The notes: generated by a model not told the origin, from the sequence alone. 64,000 nt of DNA from Pseudomonadota bacterium (GCA_003576765.1 QEVP01000008.1:1-64000), one strand, 5' to 3'; positions 1-8,651 are shown, counted from the first letter of the stretch. A program made the numbers and translations.

Positions 1-74
1 ACCTGCCCGAGCAGTTCCTTCTCCAGCTCGGCATGGCGGGCGAGCAGAATGTCGAGTTTGGCGTCGGGCAGCAT
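1..74 (-). CDS. prfA: Peptide chain release factor 1, N-terminal fragment (runs off window)
   Basis: Only the first 24 codons are inside the window. The minus-strand reading from the ATG at 74 gives MLPDAKLDILLARHAELEKE followed by LLGQ, which matches the usual start of alphaproteobacterial RF1. RF1 recognises UAA and UAG stop codons in the ribosomal A site and triggers peptide release. The GGQ and PxT motifs lie outside the window and cannot be checked. In many Rhizobiales prfA follows ptsP directly (family knowledge from memory). Here a molybdate-type transporter lies between them, so prfA probably has its own promoter in 75-252. Confidence 0.8.
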   Translation of the reverse strand, partial: MLPDAKLDILLARHAELEKELLGQ

Positions 75-252
75 CGGGGCGGTTCTCGTGTGCGAACGGT
101 CACTGCAAAAGGTGTCGCGTCGGGGTGGATAAAACCCGAGATATGGACGGAAGCAAGCGATTTTGGTCAAGGCGAGGTCGGCCGGGACGTGGCCGGCGCG
201 CCTCGCGCCGTCGCACGCTGCGGCGGACGTTATGACGTCCGTGGTCGGGCGA

Positions 253-948
253 TCAGGAAATGACCGGCCGCGAGTTTCGCCGGAAGATGACGAAGACCGC
301 GATCGAGGCAAGCCCGAGCAGGCCCGACAGCACGATCGCACGCGGATACTCGCTGTTGAAAACGGCGTTGTAGATTTCCAGCGACATCGTGTTGGTCTTT
401 CCCATGATGTTGCCGCCGAGCATCAAGGTGATCCCGACCTCGCCCAGCGAACGCGCCGTACCGAGCACGAGGCCCGCGACGATGGCGCCGCGGATGTTGG
501 GAACGATGACGTGGGTGAATGTGGACCACTCGGAGCGGCCGAGCGTGCGCGACGCTTCGCCGAAACTGCGCGAGACGCCTGCGATCGCGGCTTCGATCGG
601 CTTCACTACTAACGGCAGCCCCGCAATGACCGATGCAAGAATCACGCCCTCAACGGTGAAGATGAGCGACAGGCCGAAGTGCTGGTCGAGCCAGCCGCCA
701 AGCAGGCTGCGGCGGCCCAGCAGCAGGAGCAGGAAGAAGCCCAGCGCGAGCGGCGGAAACACCAGCGGAAGGGTCACGGCGATGTCGAGCGCGGTTCGTC
801 CGGGCCATTTCGGCTGCGCCAGCGCCCAGCCCAGCCCGAGGCCGAGGATCAAGTGGACGACGAGGGTGATCGCCGCGACCCTGGCCGTCAGCAGCGCCGG
901 ATAGGCAAGTGCCGGATCGGCAAGCGCCGACCATGCGGCCTCGAGCAT
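253..948 (-). CDS. modB: Molybdate-type ABC transporter permease ModB
   Basis: Inner-membrane permease of 231 aa, about the usual ModB length, with five hydrophobic segments. The cytoplasmic EAA loop that contacts the ATPase is at about residues 130-155 (EASRTLG... ending in PNIRGAI). It is followed by ARSLGEVGITLMLGGNI and GKTNTMSLEIY, which closely follow the ModB pattern ARSLGEFGAT/GNIPGKTQT. The gene starts 3 nt after the stop of the binding protein on the same strand, so the two are cotranscribed. The matching ATPase is divergent at 1741. The family is clear. The transported oxyanion (molybdate or tungstate) is inferred from the permease. Confidence 0.85.
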   Translation of the reverse strand: MLEAAWSALADPALAYPALLTARVAAITLVVHLILGLGLGWALAQPKWPGRTALDIAVTLPLVFPPLALGFFLLLLLGRRSLLGGWLDQHFGLSLIFTVEGVILASVIAGLPLVVKPIEAAIAGVSRSFGEASRTLGRSEWSTFTHVIVPNIRGAIVAGLVLGTARSLGEVGITLMLGGNIMGKTNTMSLEIYNAVFNSEYPRAIVLSGLLGLASIAVFVIFRRNSRPVIS

Positions 949-951
949 GGG

Positions 952-1692
952 TCAAAGACCGTAACGTTCGAGGATCTTGCGGGCCTGATCGGTCGCGAGG
1001 AAATTCACGAAGCCGTCGGTTGCCGGCGACGTCTTCTCCGCGCCGCGAACGCCGCAGACGACTTCCACGGGTTCGTAGAGCCTGGCATCGACTTCGACGA
1101 AGCCGCCGATATTGCTGCCTGCTCCGATCGCGTCGGTGGCGTTGACGAAACCGGCATCGACCTCGCCGCTGACGACGTAGCTGGTCACCTGCGGCACCGT
1201 TGCGACGGGAATCAACTTCGCGTCAACCGTCGAGGCGAGTTTCGAGCGTTCCAGAAACTGCCGGCCGGCCTTGCCGTAGATCGCGTTGGCCTGATCCGGG
1301 ATGCCGATCCGCCTGATGTCGTCGCGCGTCACGTCTTCAGGCTTTGTCAGCGACAGGCCCTTGCGATAGGCGACCACCAGTTTGCCCATGCCGAGGCGCG
1401 CCGTGCGGTCGAAGTCGATCCCCTTGGCGTTCTGAAGCACGGCGCGATCGCCGCATACCAGGGTGATCTGACTGCTGTCCCGCGCCTGAGCCGTGACCTG
1501 TCCCATGTGCCCATAGATCTGCAGGATGGTGTGTCCGCTCTGGGCTTTATAGGCCGTAGCGAGTTCGGCGATGGGACGGCGGAAGCCGGCACCGGCTGCA
1601 AGCGTCGCTTCGTCGGCATGGGATTGTGTAGCCGGCGTTGTGACAAGCGAGCCAACGGCGATGACGACGGCGAAACCGGTGTGACGGAGCAT
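952..1692 (-). CDS. ModA-like periplasmic substrate-binding protein, atypical ligand residues
   Basis: Binding protein of 246 aa. I chose the ATG at 1692 over the TTG at 1710: it puts a signal peptide (MLRHTGFAVVIAVG..., cleavage near SHADE) at the start and has GGGAAG about 10 nt upstream. The mature part has the ModA/PBP type II layout: an early AAGAG strand, then AELATAYKAQSG, later a DAGFVNATDA hinge-region motif, and a C-terminal FLATDQARKILERYGL helix. The serine-rich oxyanion positions of classical ModA (AAASL, GSSG) read AAGAGF and GHMGQ instead. The ligand may therefore differ from molybdate. The operon with ModB-like and ModC-like partners supports import of an oxyanion or a related metal species. 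Confidence 0.75.
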   Translation of the reverse strand: MLRHTGFAVVIAVGSLVTTPATQSHADEATLAAGAGFRRPIAELATAYKAQSGHTILQIYGHMGQVTAQARDSSQITLVCGDRAVLQNAKGIDFDRTARLGMGKLVVAYRKGLSLTKPEDVTRDDIRRIGIPDQANAIYGKAGRQFLERSKLASTVDAKLIPVATVPQVTSYVVSGEVDAGFVNATDAIGAGSNIGGFVEVDARLYEPVEVVCGVRGAEKTSPATDGFVNFLATDQARKILERYGL

Positions 1693-1724
1693 GGCGATCT
1701 GACTTCCCAATGATGTCGCCGGGC

Positions 1725-1739
1725 TATAGCATGGCTATA
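1725..1739. promoter_or_regulatory. Perfect inverted repeat TATAGC-ATG-GCTATA between divergent mod genes
   Basis: Six-base arms with a 3-nt spacer sit 33 nt upstream of the binding-protein ATG (1692, minus) and directly abut the ATPase ATG (1741, plus). The TATA-containing palindrome resembles the general style of ModE operators, but no modE gene is in the window. It could repress both directions at once. Confidence 0.45.
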
Positions 1740-1740
1740 C

Positions 1741-2706
1741 ATGAATGAATACAACGAAACATCCGGCCTGACCTCCGACAAAATGGCGCACGGCGAGGAC
1801 GAAGGCGGCGCGTTGCCGCATCGCGAACCATCCCTCCAATCCTGGGTCGATCTCGCGGTCAGGGTTGCGCTGGATGGCCCGACCGGCCCTTTCGATCTGG
1901 ATGTCGCGCTTGCGGTCGCGCAGGGAGCCTTCGTGGCGCTTGTCGGTCCTTCGGGCGCAGGCAAGACGACGTTGCTGCGCGTCCTCGCCGGCCTGATGAA
2001 ACCCGGCGAGGGGCGTGTCCGCGTCGGAGCGTCGGTCTGGTGCGACACCGCCGCGCGGCAGATGCTGCCGGTCAGGCGCCGCTCGATCGGTTTCGTATTT
2101 CAGGACTATGCTCTCTTTCCGAACATGACCGTTCGCGGCAACCTGGAATACGCGATCGGTCGCGGCTTCGATTCCGACGAGGTCTTTCGCCTGCTCGATA
2201 TGGTCGAGCTGCGAGGCTTGGCCGAAGCCTATCCGGCGCGTCTCTCCGGCGGACAGAAGCAGCGCCTTGCCCTCATCCGCGCACTGGCGCGGCGGCCGGA
2301 CGTTCTGATGCTCGACGAACCCCTGTCGGCGCTCGATCCGGCGATGCGGCGGCAGCTTCAGGACGAAGTCAAACGCCTGCATCATGAGTTCGGCACCACC
2401 ACGTTCATGGTGAGCCACGACATCGCGGAAATTCTTCGTCTGGCGGACAGGGCAATCAGGCTGGAGAACGGCCGGATCGTCGCCGACGGCGATCCCGCCA
2501 GCGTCGTGCTGCCTGCCGCGACCGGCGACGGAGCCAGGCTCTGCGGCCACCACGTCAGCGGGCCGGACGAGAATGGCGTCGCCATGGTGTTGATCGATGG
2601 GCGGCCTTGCCGAGTTCGCTATCGCGATCCGCCCCCGTCGATAAGTGCGGGCGATATTGTGATGCTCGATATCGGCGAGGCGGCCATCGCCGTGCAGCCG
2701 ATGTGA
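1741..2706 (+). CDS. modC: Molybdate-type ABC transporter ATP-binding protein
   Basis: ATPase of 321 aa energising the ModB-like permease. It shows Walker A GPSGAGKT (69-76), Q-loop Q121, signature LSGGQ (168-172), Walker B VLMLDEP (188-194) and the H-loop His226. A C-terminal extension from about 270 resembles a short TOBE/MOP-like domain, usual in ModC. The N-terminus is about 35 residues longer than normal. The ATG at 1783 (residue 15) is an alternative start, attractive because the palindrome at 1725-1739 otherwise touches the start codon. The gene is transcribed away from its permease and binding protein, which is unusual for mod genes. Confidence 0.82.
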   Translation: MNEYNETSGLTSDKMAHGEDEGGALPHREPSLQSWVDLAVRVALDGPTGPFDLDVALAVAQGAFVALVGPSGAGKTTLLRVLAGLMKPGEGRVRVGASVWCDTAARQMLPVRRRSIGFVFQDYALFPNMTVRGNLEYAIGRGFDSDEVFRLLDMVELRGLAEAYPARLSGGQKQRLALIRALARRPDVLMLDEPLSALDPAMRRQLQDEVKRLHHEFGTTTFMVSHDIAEILRLADRAIRLENGRIVADGDPASVVLPAATGDGARLCGHHVSGPDENGVAMVLIDGRPCRVRYRDPPPSISAGDIVMLDIGEAAIAVQPM

Positions 2707-2731
2707 ACGGCTTCCGCGCGGCCTTCTTGAG

Positions 2732-4999
2732 CTAGATCGCGAGCCCCTCAGTGGCGGCGAACGCCTTCAACTCCTCGCGGATCGCCACGCTGCCGCAGGG
2801 CGCATCCAACAGCCGCGCCATCAGCGCCTCGGCCTTGCCGGCATCGAGATCGAGCAGCATCGCCTTGACCGGACCGTGCGCGGTCGGCGACAGCGACAGC
2901 GAGCGATAGCCGAGCCCAATCAGCGCCAGCGCGCCGAGCGGCTGCGAAGCCATCTCGCCGCACAGCGAGGCGTGCTTGCCGTGTTGGTCGGCCTTGCGCA
3001 CGATGTCGCGCAGCGCCCGCAGGATCGGCGCCGACAGCGTATCGAACCGCTCGGCGACCCGGCTGTTGCCGCGATCGACCGCGAACAGGAACTGGAACAG
3101 GTCGTTGGAGCCGACCGAGACGAAATCGACCCGCTCGAACAATTCGTCGAGCTGATAGAGCAGCGCCGGCACCTCGATCATGGAGCCGATGTCGATACGC
3201 TCGGGCAGCGGGTGGCCGTGGCGGCGCAGATAGGTCAGCTCGCGCTCGACCAGCGCCTTGGCCTGGTCGAACTCGGCAACGTCGGAAATCATCGGGAACA
3301 TGACGCGCAGCGCGCGGCCGCCGCCGGCGCGCAGCAGCGCGCGGATCTGGCTGCGCAAGAGGCCGGGGCGGTCGAGCCCGAGCCGGATGGCGCGCCAGCC
3401 CAGCGCCGGGTTTTCCTCCGCCGGCGCCTCCATGTAGGGCAGCGCCTTGTCGCCGCCGATGTCGAGCGTGCGGAAGGTCACCGGCTTGCCGCCGGCGGCG
3501 TCGAGCACGGCGCGGTAGAGCGCGAGCTGGTCGCCGGCGCGCGGCAGGCTCTGGCCGACCATGAACTGCAATTCGGTGCGGAACAGGCCGATGCCGGCGC
3601 TGCCGGTGTCCTCGATGTGCGGCAGATCGACGACGAGGCCGGCATTGATCATCAGTTCGGTCTTGCGCCCGTCGCGGGTGACGCTCGGGCGGTGACGCAG
3701 CGCGAGATACTGCGCCTGCCGCCGGGCGCGGAAGCGCACCCGTTCGGCATAGGCGGCCTCGATCTCCGCCGAAGGCCGGATGTAGACCGAGCCGGAGGTG
3801 CCATCGACGATCATGGCGTCGCCCTGGTCGGCGAGCCCTGCGGCATTGGGAATCTCGCCGACCGCCGCGATGCCGAGTGCGCGGGCGACGATGGCGACGT
3901 GGGAATTGGCGGTGCCTTCTTCCAGCACCAGGCCGCGCAGCCGCTTGCGGTCGTAGTCGAGCAGCGCCGCCGGTCCCATTGAGCGCGCCACCAGGATGGC
4001 GTTGTCGGGCAGTTGCTCGCGCGCGGGCGCGTGGTCCTTGCCGACCAGTTGCCGCATCAGGCGGTGGCCTAAGTCTTCGAGGTCGTGCAAGCGCTCACGC
4101 AAATAAGGGTCGGTGGAGCGCAGCATGCGGGCGCGTGTGTCGGACTGCACGCGCTCGACGGCGGCCTCGGCGGTGAGGCCCGTCGCGACCGCCTCGCGCA
4201 AGCGATGCGACCAGCCGTGGTCGTTGGCGAACATGCGGTAGGCTTCGAGCACCTCGCGATGCTCGCCGCCCTCGGCGACGTCGCCGCGCTCCAGCATGCG
4301 GTCGAGGTCGGCGCGCAACTGGGCAAGGGCGGCATCGAGCCGCTTGATCTCGGCCGGCAGGTCCTCGGCGATGTAGTTGGTGATGACGACGCGCGGCTCG
4401 TGCAGCACCACGTGGCCGAGCGCGATGCCGTCGGACAGGACCGCGCCGACCTTGTGCAGCGCGTGTCGCGCCGCAGGCTCGGCGCCGGGGCCGGCGAGCG
4501 CCGACAGTTCGCCCGAAGCGATCATCTCGGCGAGCACCATCGCCGTGGTCTGCAGCGCCTCGACCTCCTCCTCGACATAGGTGCGGTGGGCGCGGTTCTG
4601 CACCACCAGCACGCCGAGCGTGTTGCCGGCGCGCAGGATCGGCACGCCGAGGAAGGAGTTGTAGATTTCCTCGCCGGTCTCCGGGCGGAACGAGAACGCC
4701 GGGTGGCTATGGGCGTCGGACAGGTTGAGGGGCGTTGCCTCGCTGGCGACCAGGCCGACCAGACCCTCGTCGAGCCGCAGCACCGTGTTGTGGACGGCCT
4801 CCGGGTTGAGGCCCTCGGTGGCGTAGAGCTCCAGCGTGTTGTCGACCCGCAGGACGTAGGTCGAGCACACCTCGGCCACCATGTTGGCGGCGATCAGCAC
4901 CACGATCTTGTCGAGGCGCTCCTGCGCGCTGACCTGCTCCGCCATCACCTCGCGGAGCCGTCTCAACAGGACGCGGGGGCTGCCCAGCGCGCTCCGCAT
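2732..4999 (-). CDS. ptsP: PEP-protein phosphotransferase EI-Ntr (PtsP)
   Basis: Protein of 755 aa, full length for EI-Ntr. Residues about 1-165 are a GAF domain, usually sensing glutamine or other signals. From about 185 follows the PEP-utilising enzyme I. The phosphorylated His is H367 in TANSHVAIVAR. GIGLFRTELQF and GSNDLFQFLFAVDR are PEP-binding segments, and the catalytic Cys is near residue 680 (CGEMAS). It takes phosphate from PEP and passes it to NPr (PtsO), heading the nitrogen phosphotransferase system that tunes K+ uptake, nitrogen and carbon control. The ATG at 4999 fits homologues (MRxALGxPRVLLRRLREVMA). A palindrome lies about 165 nt upstream. Confidence 0.95.
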   Translation of the reverse strand: MRSALGSPRVLLRRLREVMAEQVSAQERLDKIVVLIAANMVAEVCSTYVLRVDNTLELYATEGLNPEAVHNTVLRLDEGLVGLVASEATPLNLSDAHSHPAFSFRPETGEEIYNSFLGVPILRAGNTLGVLVVQNRAHRTYVEEEVEALQTTAMVLAEMIASGELSALAGPGAEPAARHALHKVGAVLSDGIALGHVVLHEPRVVITNYIAEDLPAEIKRLDAALAQLRADLDRMLERGDVAEGGEHREVLEAYRMFANDHGWSHRLREAVATGLTAEAAVERVQSDTRARMLRSTDPYLRERLHDLEDLGHRLMRQLVGKDHAPAREQLPDNAILVARSMGPAALLDYDRKRLRGLVLEEGTANSHVAIVARALGIAAVGEIPNAAGLADQGDAMIVDGTSGSVYIRPSAEIEAAYAERVRFRARRQAQYLALRHRPSVTRDGRKTELMINAGLVVDLPHIEDTGSAGIGLFRTELQFMVGQSLPRAGDQLALYRAVLDAAGGKPVTFRTLDIGGDKALPYMEAPAEENPALGWRAIRLGLDRPGLLRSQIRALLRAGGGRALRVMFPMISDVAEFDQAKALVERELTYLRRHGHPLPERIDIGSMIEVPALLYQLDELFERVDFVSVGSNDLFQFLFAVDRGNSRVAERFDTLSAPILRALRDIVRKADQHGKHASLCGEMASQPLGALALIGLGYRSLSLSPTAHGPVKAMLLDLDAGKAEALMARLLDAPCGSVAIREELKAFAATEGLAI

Positions 5000-5356
5000 G
5001 GTGAAAAGATCCTCAGCCTGCGAGGCCGGTGCGCTCCTTCCGCTGCGCTGGGAAGGGGCGATAGCCTCAAGGAAATGAATAACTTATACGCCGGCCCACG
5101 GCGTCCTGCGGCGGCCGCCTGCGATGTTGCGCCGGCCGTTGTCCGACAGGTTGCCTATAGCGAATTGGCAATTGCTTTGCCAAGCAAAACGCCTGCCAGC
5201 CGGCCGCGCCGGCGATGTTTTCCGCTGGCGGCGGGGCCGACGGCCGGCTTGACGCCGACGATGCACTGCACCATGTGAGGCGCGTTTCTGCTTCGCGGCA
5301 AATCGCGCTAGCATTGAACGACACGCGCGCGGCTGTCGCGCCGGGAAAGGGTTCCG
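5000..5356. other. Intergenic region between ptsP and the 106-aa membrane gene
   Basis: 357 bp between divergent genes. I see no convincing gene. The short frames here lack ribosome-binding sites and family motifs. It holds the likely ptsP promoter, the 19-bp palindrome at 5165-5183, and the leader of the small plus-strand gene at 5357. Confidence 0.5.
5165..5183. promoter_or_regulatory. Perfect inverted repeat TTGGCAA-N5-TTGCCAA upstream of ptsP
   Basis: Seven-base arms with spacer TTGCT, in an AT-richer stretch about 165 nt upstream of the ptsP ATG. It has the shape of a dimeric transcription-factor site. The regulator is unknown. Confidence 0.35.
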
Positions 5357-5677
5357 ATGCCGATGGACAACAGGCCGCTCGAGGCGCCGCCGCAACTGCC
5401 GCCCCGCGAAAGCGGCCTGTCGCGCTTTCTCGGCGGCTCGCCGCTCGGGGTGGCGCTGCGGCTGGTGCTGTTGTCGATCCTGGTCGGCGTCGTGCTGGCC
5501 GTGATCGGCCTCGACCCCTGGAACATCATCTTCAGCATCCGCCGGCTGTTCTGGACCATCTGGGATCTCGGCTTCGACGCCATCGACACGCTGTGGCGCT
5601 ATTTCCTGCTCGGCGCGGTGATCGTAGTCCCGATCTGGCTGATCTCGCGCCTCGTGAACACCCCCCGCGGACGCTGA
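5357..5677 (+). CDS. Small inner-membrane protein, DUF6460-like
   Basis: Protein of 106 aa. A proline-rich cytoplasmic start (about 1-25) is followed by a conserved-looking FLGGSPLGVALRLVLLSILV hydrophobic segment (about 27-50), an amphipathic part WNIIFSIRRLFWTIWDLGFD, and a second membrane segment YFLLGAVIVVPIWLISRLV near the end. This resembles the DUF6460 family common in Bradyrhizobiaceae (recognised from memory). Function is unknown. It ends 15 nt before the MATE gene on the same strand and may be cotranscribed with it. Confidence 0.7.
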   Translation: MPMDNRPLEAPPQLPPRESGLSRFLGGSPLGVALRLVLLSILVGVVLAVIGLDPWNIIFSIRRLFWTIWDLGFDAIDTLWRYFLLGAVIVVPIWLISRLVNTPRGR

Positions 5678-5692
5678 CGCCGGCTGCCTGAC

Positions 5693-7045
5693 GTGCCGGA
5701 GGTCGCCTTCCGCGTCACCCATGCGCGCGTGTTCGCCATCGCCGTTCCGGCGATGCTCGCGAACCTGACGACGCCGCTGCTCGGCATCGTCGCCACCACC
5801 GCCATCGGCCGGCTCGGCGAGGCCGCGCTGCTCGGCGGCGTGGCGATGGCCTCGGTGATCTTCGACTGCGTGTTCTGGCTGTTCGGCTTTTTACGGATGG
5901 GGACGGTGGCGTTCACCGCGCAGGCGGTCGGCGCATCGAATCCGCTGGAAGTGCGCGCGATGCTGGCGCGCGGGCTGTTGATTGCCGCCGTGATCGGGCT
6001 TGCGCTGGTGGCGCTGCAGGCGCCGCTGCGGCTGGTGGTGTTTCCGCTGATGGGCGGCAGCGAGGCGGTGACGCAGGCCGCTGCGCTTTATTTTGCGATC
6101 CGCATGTGGTCGGCGCCGCTGGCGCTTGCCAACTACGTGCTGCTCGGCTGGATGATCGGCCGGGCCCGCGCCGGGCTCGCGCTTGCGGTGCAGATCGTCA
6201 TCAACGTCGCCAACATGGCGGCGACGCTGGCGCTGGTGCTGGGCGCCGGCATGGGGGTTGCCGGCGCGGCGTGGGCGGCGATCCTCGCCGAGGCGCTCGG
6301 CCTTGTCGTTGGTCTCGCGATCGCGCGGCGCCTGCTCGGCGGCACGCTCGGCGTGCCGCGCGCGGTGCTGCTCGACCGTGCCAAGCTCACGCGCATGATG
6401 GCCGTCAACCGCGACATCATGCTGCGCACCGCGGCGCTGGTCGGCGCATTCATGTTCTTCACCGCGCAGGGCGCGCGCGCCGGCGACATCACGCTCGCCG
6501 CCAACGCCGTGCTGGGCAACTTCATCCTGGTCGGCTCGTTCTTCCTCGACGGGCTTGCCAACGCCGCCGAACAGCTTTGCGGCCGCAGCGTCGGCGCGCG
6601 CGATCGTACCGGCTTTGCGCGCGCGACGAAGCTGGTGCTGATGTGGGGCTTTACCTTTGCCATCGCGGTGACCGTTGCGTTCCTTGCCTTCGGCACGTTC
6701 CTGATCGATCTCACCACAACGAACGAGGAGGTGCGCCGCATGGCGCGCGAGTTCATGGTGCTGGCGGCGCTCGCTCCCGTCTGCGGCGTGATGGCCTACG
6801 GCTACGACGGCGTTTACATCGGCGCGACCTGGGCGCGCGACATGCGCAACCTGATGCTGGTGTCGTTCCTCGTCTTTCTTGCAGCGTGGGCGCTGCTGAC
6901 GCCGCTCGGCAATGCCGGCCTGTGGGTGGCGCTGCACGTGTTCTTCGTTGCGCGCGGGGCGTTGCAGGCGCTGCGCTATCCGGCGCTGCTGCGCACGTCC
7001 TTCGCCGGTCTACCCGGCGCTATGCCGGCCAGCGTTCCGCCGTAA
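5693..7045 (+). CDS. MATE family efflux transporter (DinF-like)
   Basis: Integral membrane protein of 450 aa with 12 hydrophobic segments in two six-helix halves. The N-terminal HARVFAIAVPAMLANLTTPL and GMGVAGAAWAAILAEALGL segments are typical of the MATE family. MATE proteins export cationic drugs, metabolites or lipid-linked compounds by H+ or Na+ antiport; the substrate here is unknown. The start is GTG at 5693, chosen because the ATG at 5750 would cut into the first membrane helix. The 3' end overlaps the convergent pyrD by 26 nt. Confidence 0.88.
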   Translation: MPEVAFRVTHARVFAIAVPAMLANLTTPLLGIVATTAIGRLGEAALLGGVAMASVIFDCVFWLFGFLRMGTVAFTAQAVGASNPLEVRAMLARGLLIAAVIGLALVALQAPLRLVVFPLMGGSEAVTQAAALYFAIRMWSAPLALANYVLLGWMIGRARAGLALAVQIVINVANMAATLALVLGAGMGVAGAAWAAILAEALGLVVGLAIARRLLGGTLGVPRAVLLDRAKLTRMMAVNRDIMLRTAALVGAFMFFTAQGARAGDITLAANAVLGNFILVGSFFLDGLANAAEQLCGRSVGARDRTGFARATKLVLMWGFTFAIAVTVAFLAFGTFLIDLTTTNEEVRRMAREFMVLAALAPVCGVMAYGYDGVYIGATWARDMRNLMLVSFLVFLAAWALLTPLGNAGLWVALHVFFVARGALQALRYPALLRTSFAGLPGAMPASVPP

Positions 7046-8114
7046 CCGTCGCGGCGTCGGCGCCGACGATCTCGCCGAGCGATTGGCGCTGCGTATGCCG
7101 CAGCGTCGAGACGAGGTCCGCCTTGATGTCGGCGACGAGGCCCAGCCCCTTGTAGACCAGCGACGAGTAAAGCTGGATCAGGCTGGCGCCGGCGCGGATT
7201 TTTGTCAGCGCGGCGCCGCCGGAATCGATGCCCCCGACGCCGATCAGCGGAAAGGCGCCTTCGACGCGCACATATGTCTCTGCCAGCATCCGCGTCGCCA
7301 GCGGGAACAGCGGCCGCCCGGACAGGCCGCCGGCTTCCTGCGCGGTCGCGCGGTCGCGCAGCGACGGCGGGCGCGCCAGCGTGGTGTTGCCGACGATCAT
7401 GCCGTCGATGCGGCGCCGGCGTGCGATCTGCACCACGTCGTCGAGTTCGCCGAGGCTGAGGTCGGGCGCGATCTTGAGCAGCACCGGCGTTTCGCCGGCA
7501 CTGGTGCGCACCCGCTCGCGTGCCTCGGTGACGCGCATCAACAGGTCGTCGAGCGCGCCGGCCTGTTGCAGATTGCGCAGGCCCGGCGTGTTGGGCGAGG
7601 AAATGTTGACGGTGAAATAGGCCGCGACCGGCGCGAAGGTTTCGATCAGCGTCACGTAGTCGGCAATGCGGTCGGGCGAATCCTTGTTGGCGCCGATATT
7701 GACCCCGACGATGCCGCCCTGCTGCGCGCGCGCCGCGAGCCGGCGCAGCACGGCGTCCGCGCCATCGTTGTTGAAGCCCATGCGGTTGATGACGCCGCCA
7801 TCGGCTTCGAGGCGGAACAGCCGCGGGCGCGGATTGCCGGTCTGGGGCTTCGGCGTCACCGAGCCGATCTCGACGAAGCCGAAGCCGAGCCGCAGCAGCG
7901 CGTCGGGCGCTTCGGCGTTCTTGTCGAAGCCCGCCGCCATGCCGATCGGATTGGGAAAGTTGAGGCCGAAGGCGCGCACCGCAAGGCGCGGGTCGTCGGC
8001 GGGGCGGCCAAGCTGCGGCATCAGGCGCAGGCCGGCAATTGCCAGCCGGTGGGCGTCCTCGGCATCAAGGTGGCGCAGTAACGGCAGCGACAGGGCGTCG
8101 AAAGCCCGGATCAT
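7020..8114 (-). CDS. pyrD: Dihydroorotate dehydrogenase (quinone), class 2
   Basis: Enzyme of 364 aa that oxidises dihydroorotate to orotate in pyrimidine synthesis and passes electrons through FMN to membrane quinone. An N-terminal amphipathic helix region (about 1-40) marks the class 2 type. GMAAGFDKNAEA (58-69), GSVTPKPQTGNPRPR (84-98) and the catalytic loop VNISSPNTPGLR with base Ser173 are intact. C-terminal VGVGGIDSG and GASLIQLYSSLVYKG bind FMN phosphate. The ATG at 8114 overlaps the upstream DUF952 stop (ATGA), so translation is coupled. The same frame stays open upstream to 9335 but that part has no coding character. Confidence 0.96.
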   Translation of the reverse strand: MIRAFDALSLPLLRHLDAEDAHRLAIAGLRLMPQLGRPADDPRLAVRAFGLNFPNPIGMAAGFDKNAEAPDALLRLGFGFVEIGSVTPKPQTGNPRPRLFRLEADGGVINRMGFNNDGADAVLRRLAARAQQGGIVGVNIGANKDSPDRIADYVTLIETFAPVAAYFTVNISSPNTPGLRNLQQAGALDDLLMRVTEARERVRTSAGETPVLLKIAPDLSLGELDDVVQIARRRRIDGMIVGNTTLARPPSLRDRATAQEAGGLSGRPLFPLATRMLAETYVRVEGAFPLIGVGGIDSGGAALTKIRAGASLIQLYSSLVYKGLGLVADIKADLVSTLRHTQRQSLGEIVGADAATVTAERWPA

Positions 8115-8455
8115 GACGGCAGGTCCGGCAGATCGTGCGAGCCGTCGGCGCGCAGCGTCAGGGTCGTGACGGAGAGGACGGCGCCGGGATCGAGGTCGCC
8201 ATAGAGATGGGGAAACAGGTCGCCGCCGCGCGAGGGCTCCCAGCGCAGCGCGTCGCCCAGCAGGTCGGCATCGACGGCGATGAGGAACAGCCCGTGCTGG
8301 CCGGCAAAATGGCGGCTCAGCGTCTCCGGCACTTGCGCGGCAGTCGAGAAATGGATGAAGCCGTCGCGCCGGTCGTCGGCGCTGCCGGAAAATGAGCCCT
8401 GCCGCTCGGCCTCCCGCCACAGGGAGGCGGGGCAAATCTTGTAGATCGCGCGCAC
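8111..8455 (-). CDS. DUF952 family protein
   Basis: Protein of 114 aa with GTG start at 8455 (VRAIYKICPASLW, the usual start of this family). The DGFIHFSTAAQVPETLSRHF motif (about 28-47) and LRWEPSRGGDLFPHLYG (about 68-84) are the DUF952 hallmarks. The fold is related to phage T3 ADP-ribosyl/SAMase-like proteins, but no activity is established. It overlaps pyrD by 4 nt (ATGA), an arrangement often seen in Rhizobiales, which suggests a housekeeping role linked to nucleotide metabolism (inference). Confidence 0.88.
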   Translation of the reverse strand: MRAIYKICPASLWREAERQGSFSGSADDRRDGFIHFSTAAQVPETLSRHFAGQHGLFLIAVDADLLGDALRWEPSRGGDLFPHLYGDLDPGAVLSVTTLTLRADGSHDLPDLPS

Positions 8456-8574
8456 CGCGAGGTTTGTCCTTGAGTTTTCTGCGGTTTCCACCGCTCGGGG
8501 GCGGACCGTAGCGGTGCCGGCGGCTGCCTTCAAGCGGCATTGCGGCGGCCCCGGGGCGGATTGCATGGGATACC

Positions 8575-8607
8575 GGAATGAGGTAATAATTCCTAATTCG
8601 AAATTCC
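8575..8607. promoter_or_regulatory. AT-rich operator-like segment upstream of the S24 repressor
   Basis: GGAAT (8575-8579) is inverted against ATTCC (8589-8593), and a further ATTCC is at 8603-8607 around TTCGAA. It is a short AT-rich island in GC-rich DNA, 45-77 nt before the repressor ATG. It may be an autoregulatory operator or the promoter. Confidence 0.35.
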
Positions 8608-8651
8608 GGCCAGTCGCCAATCGCATTGCCCCGACGACGCACGGACCGCGC

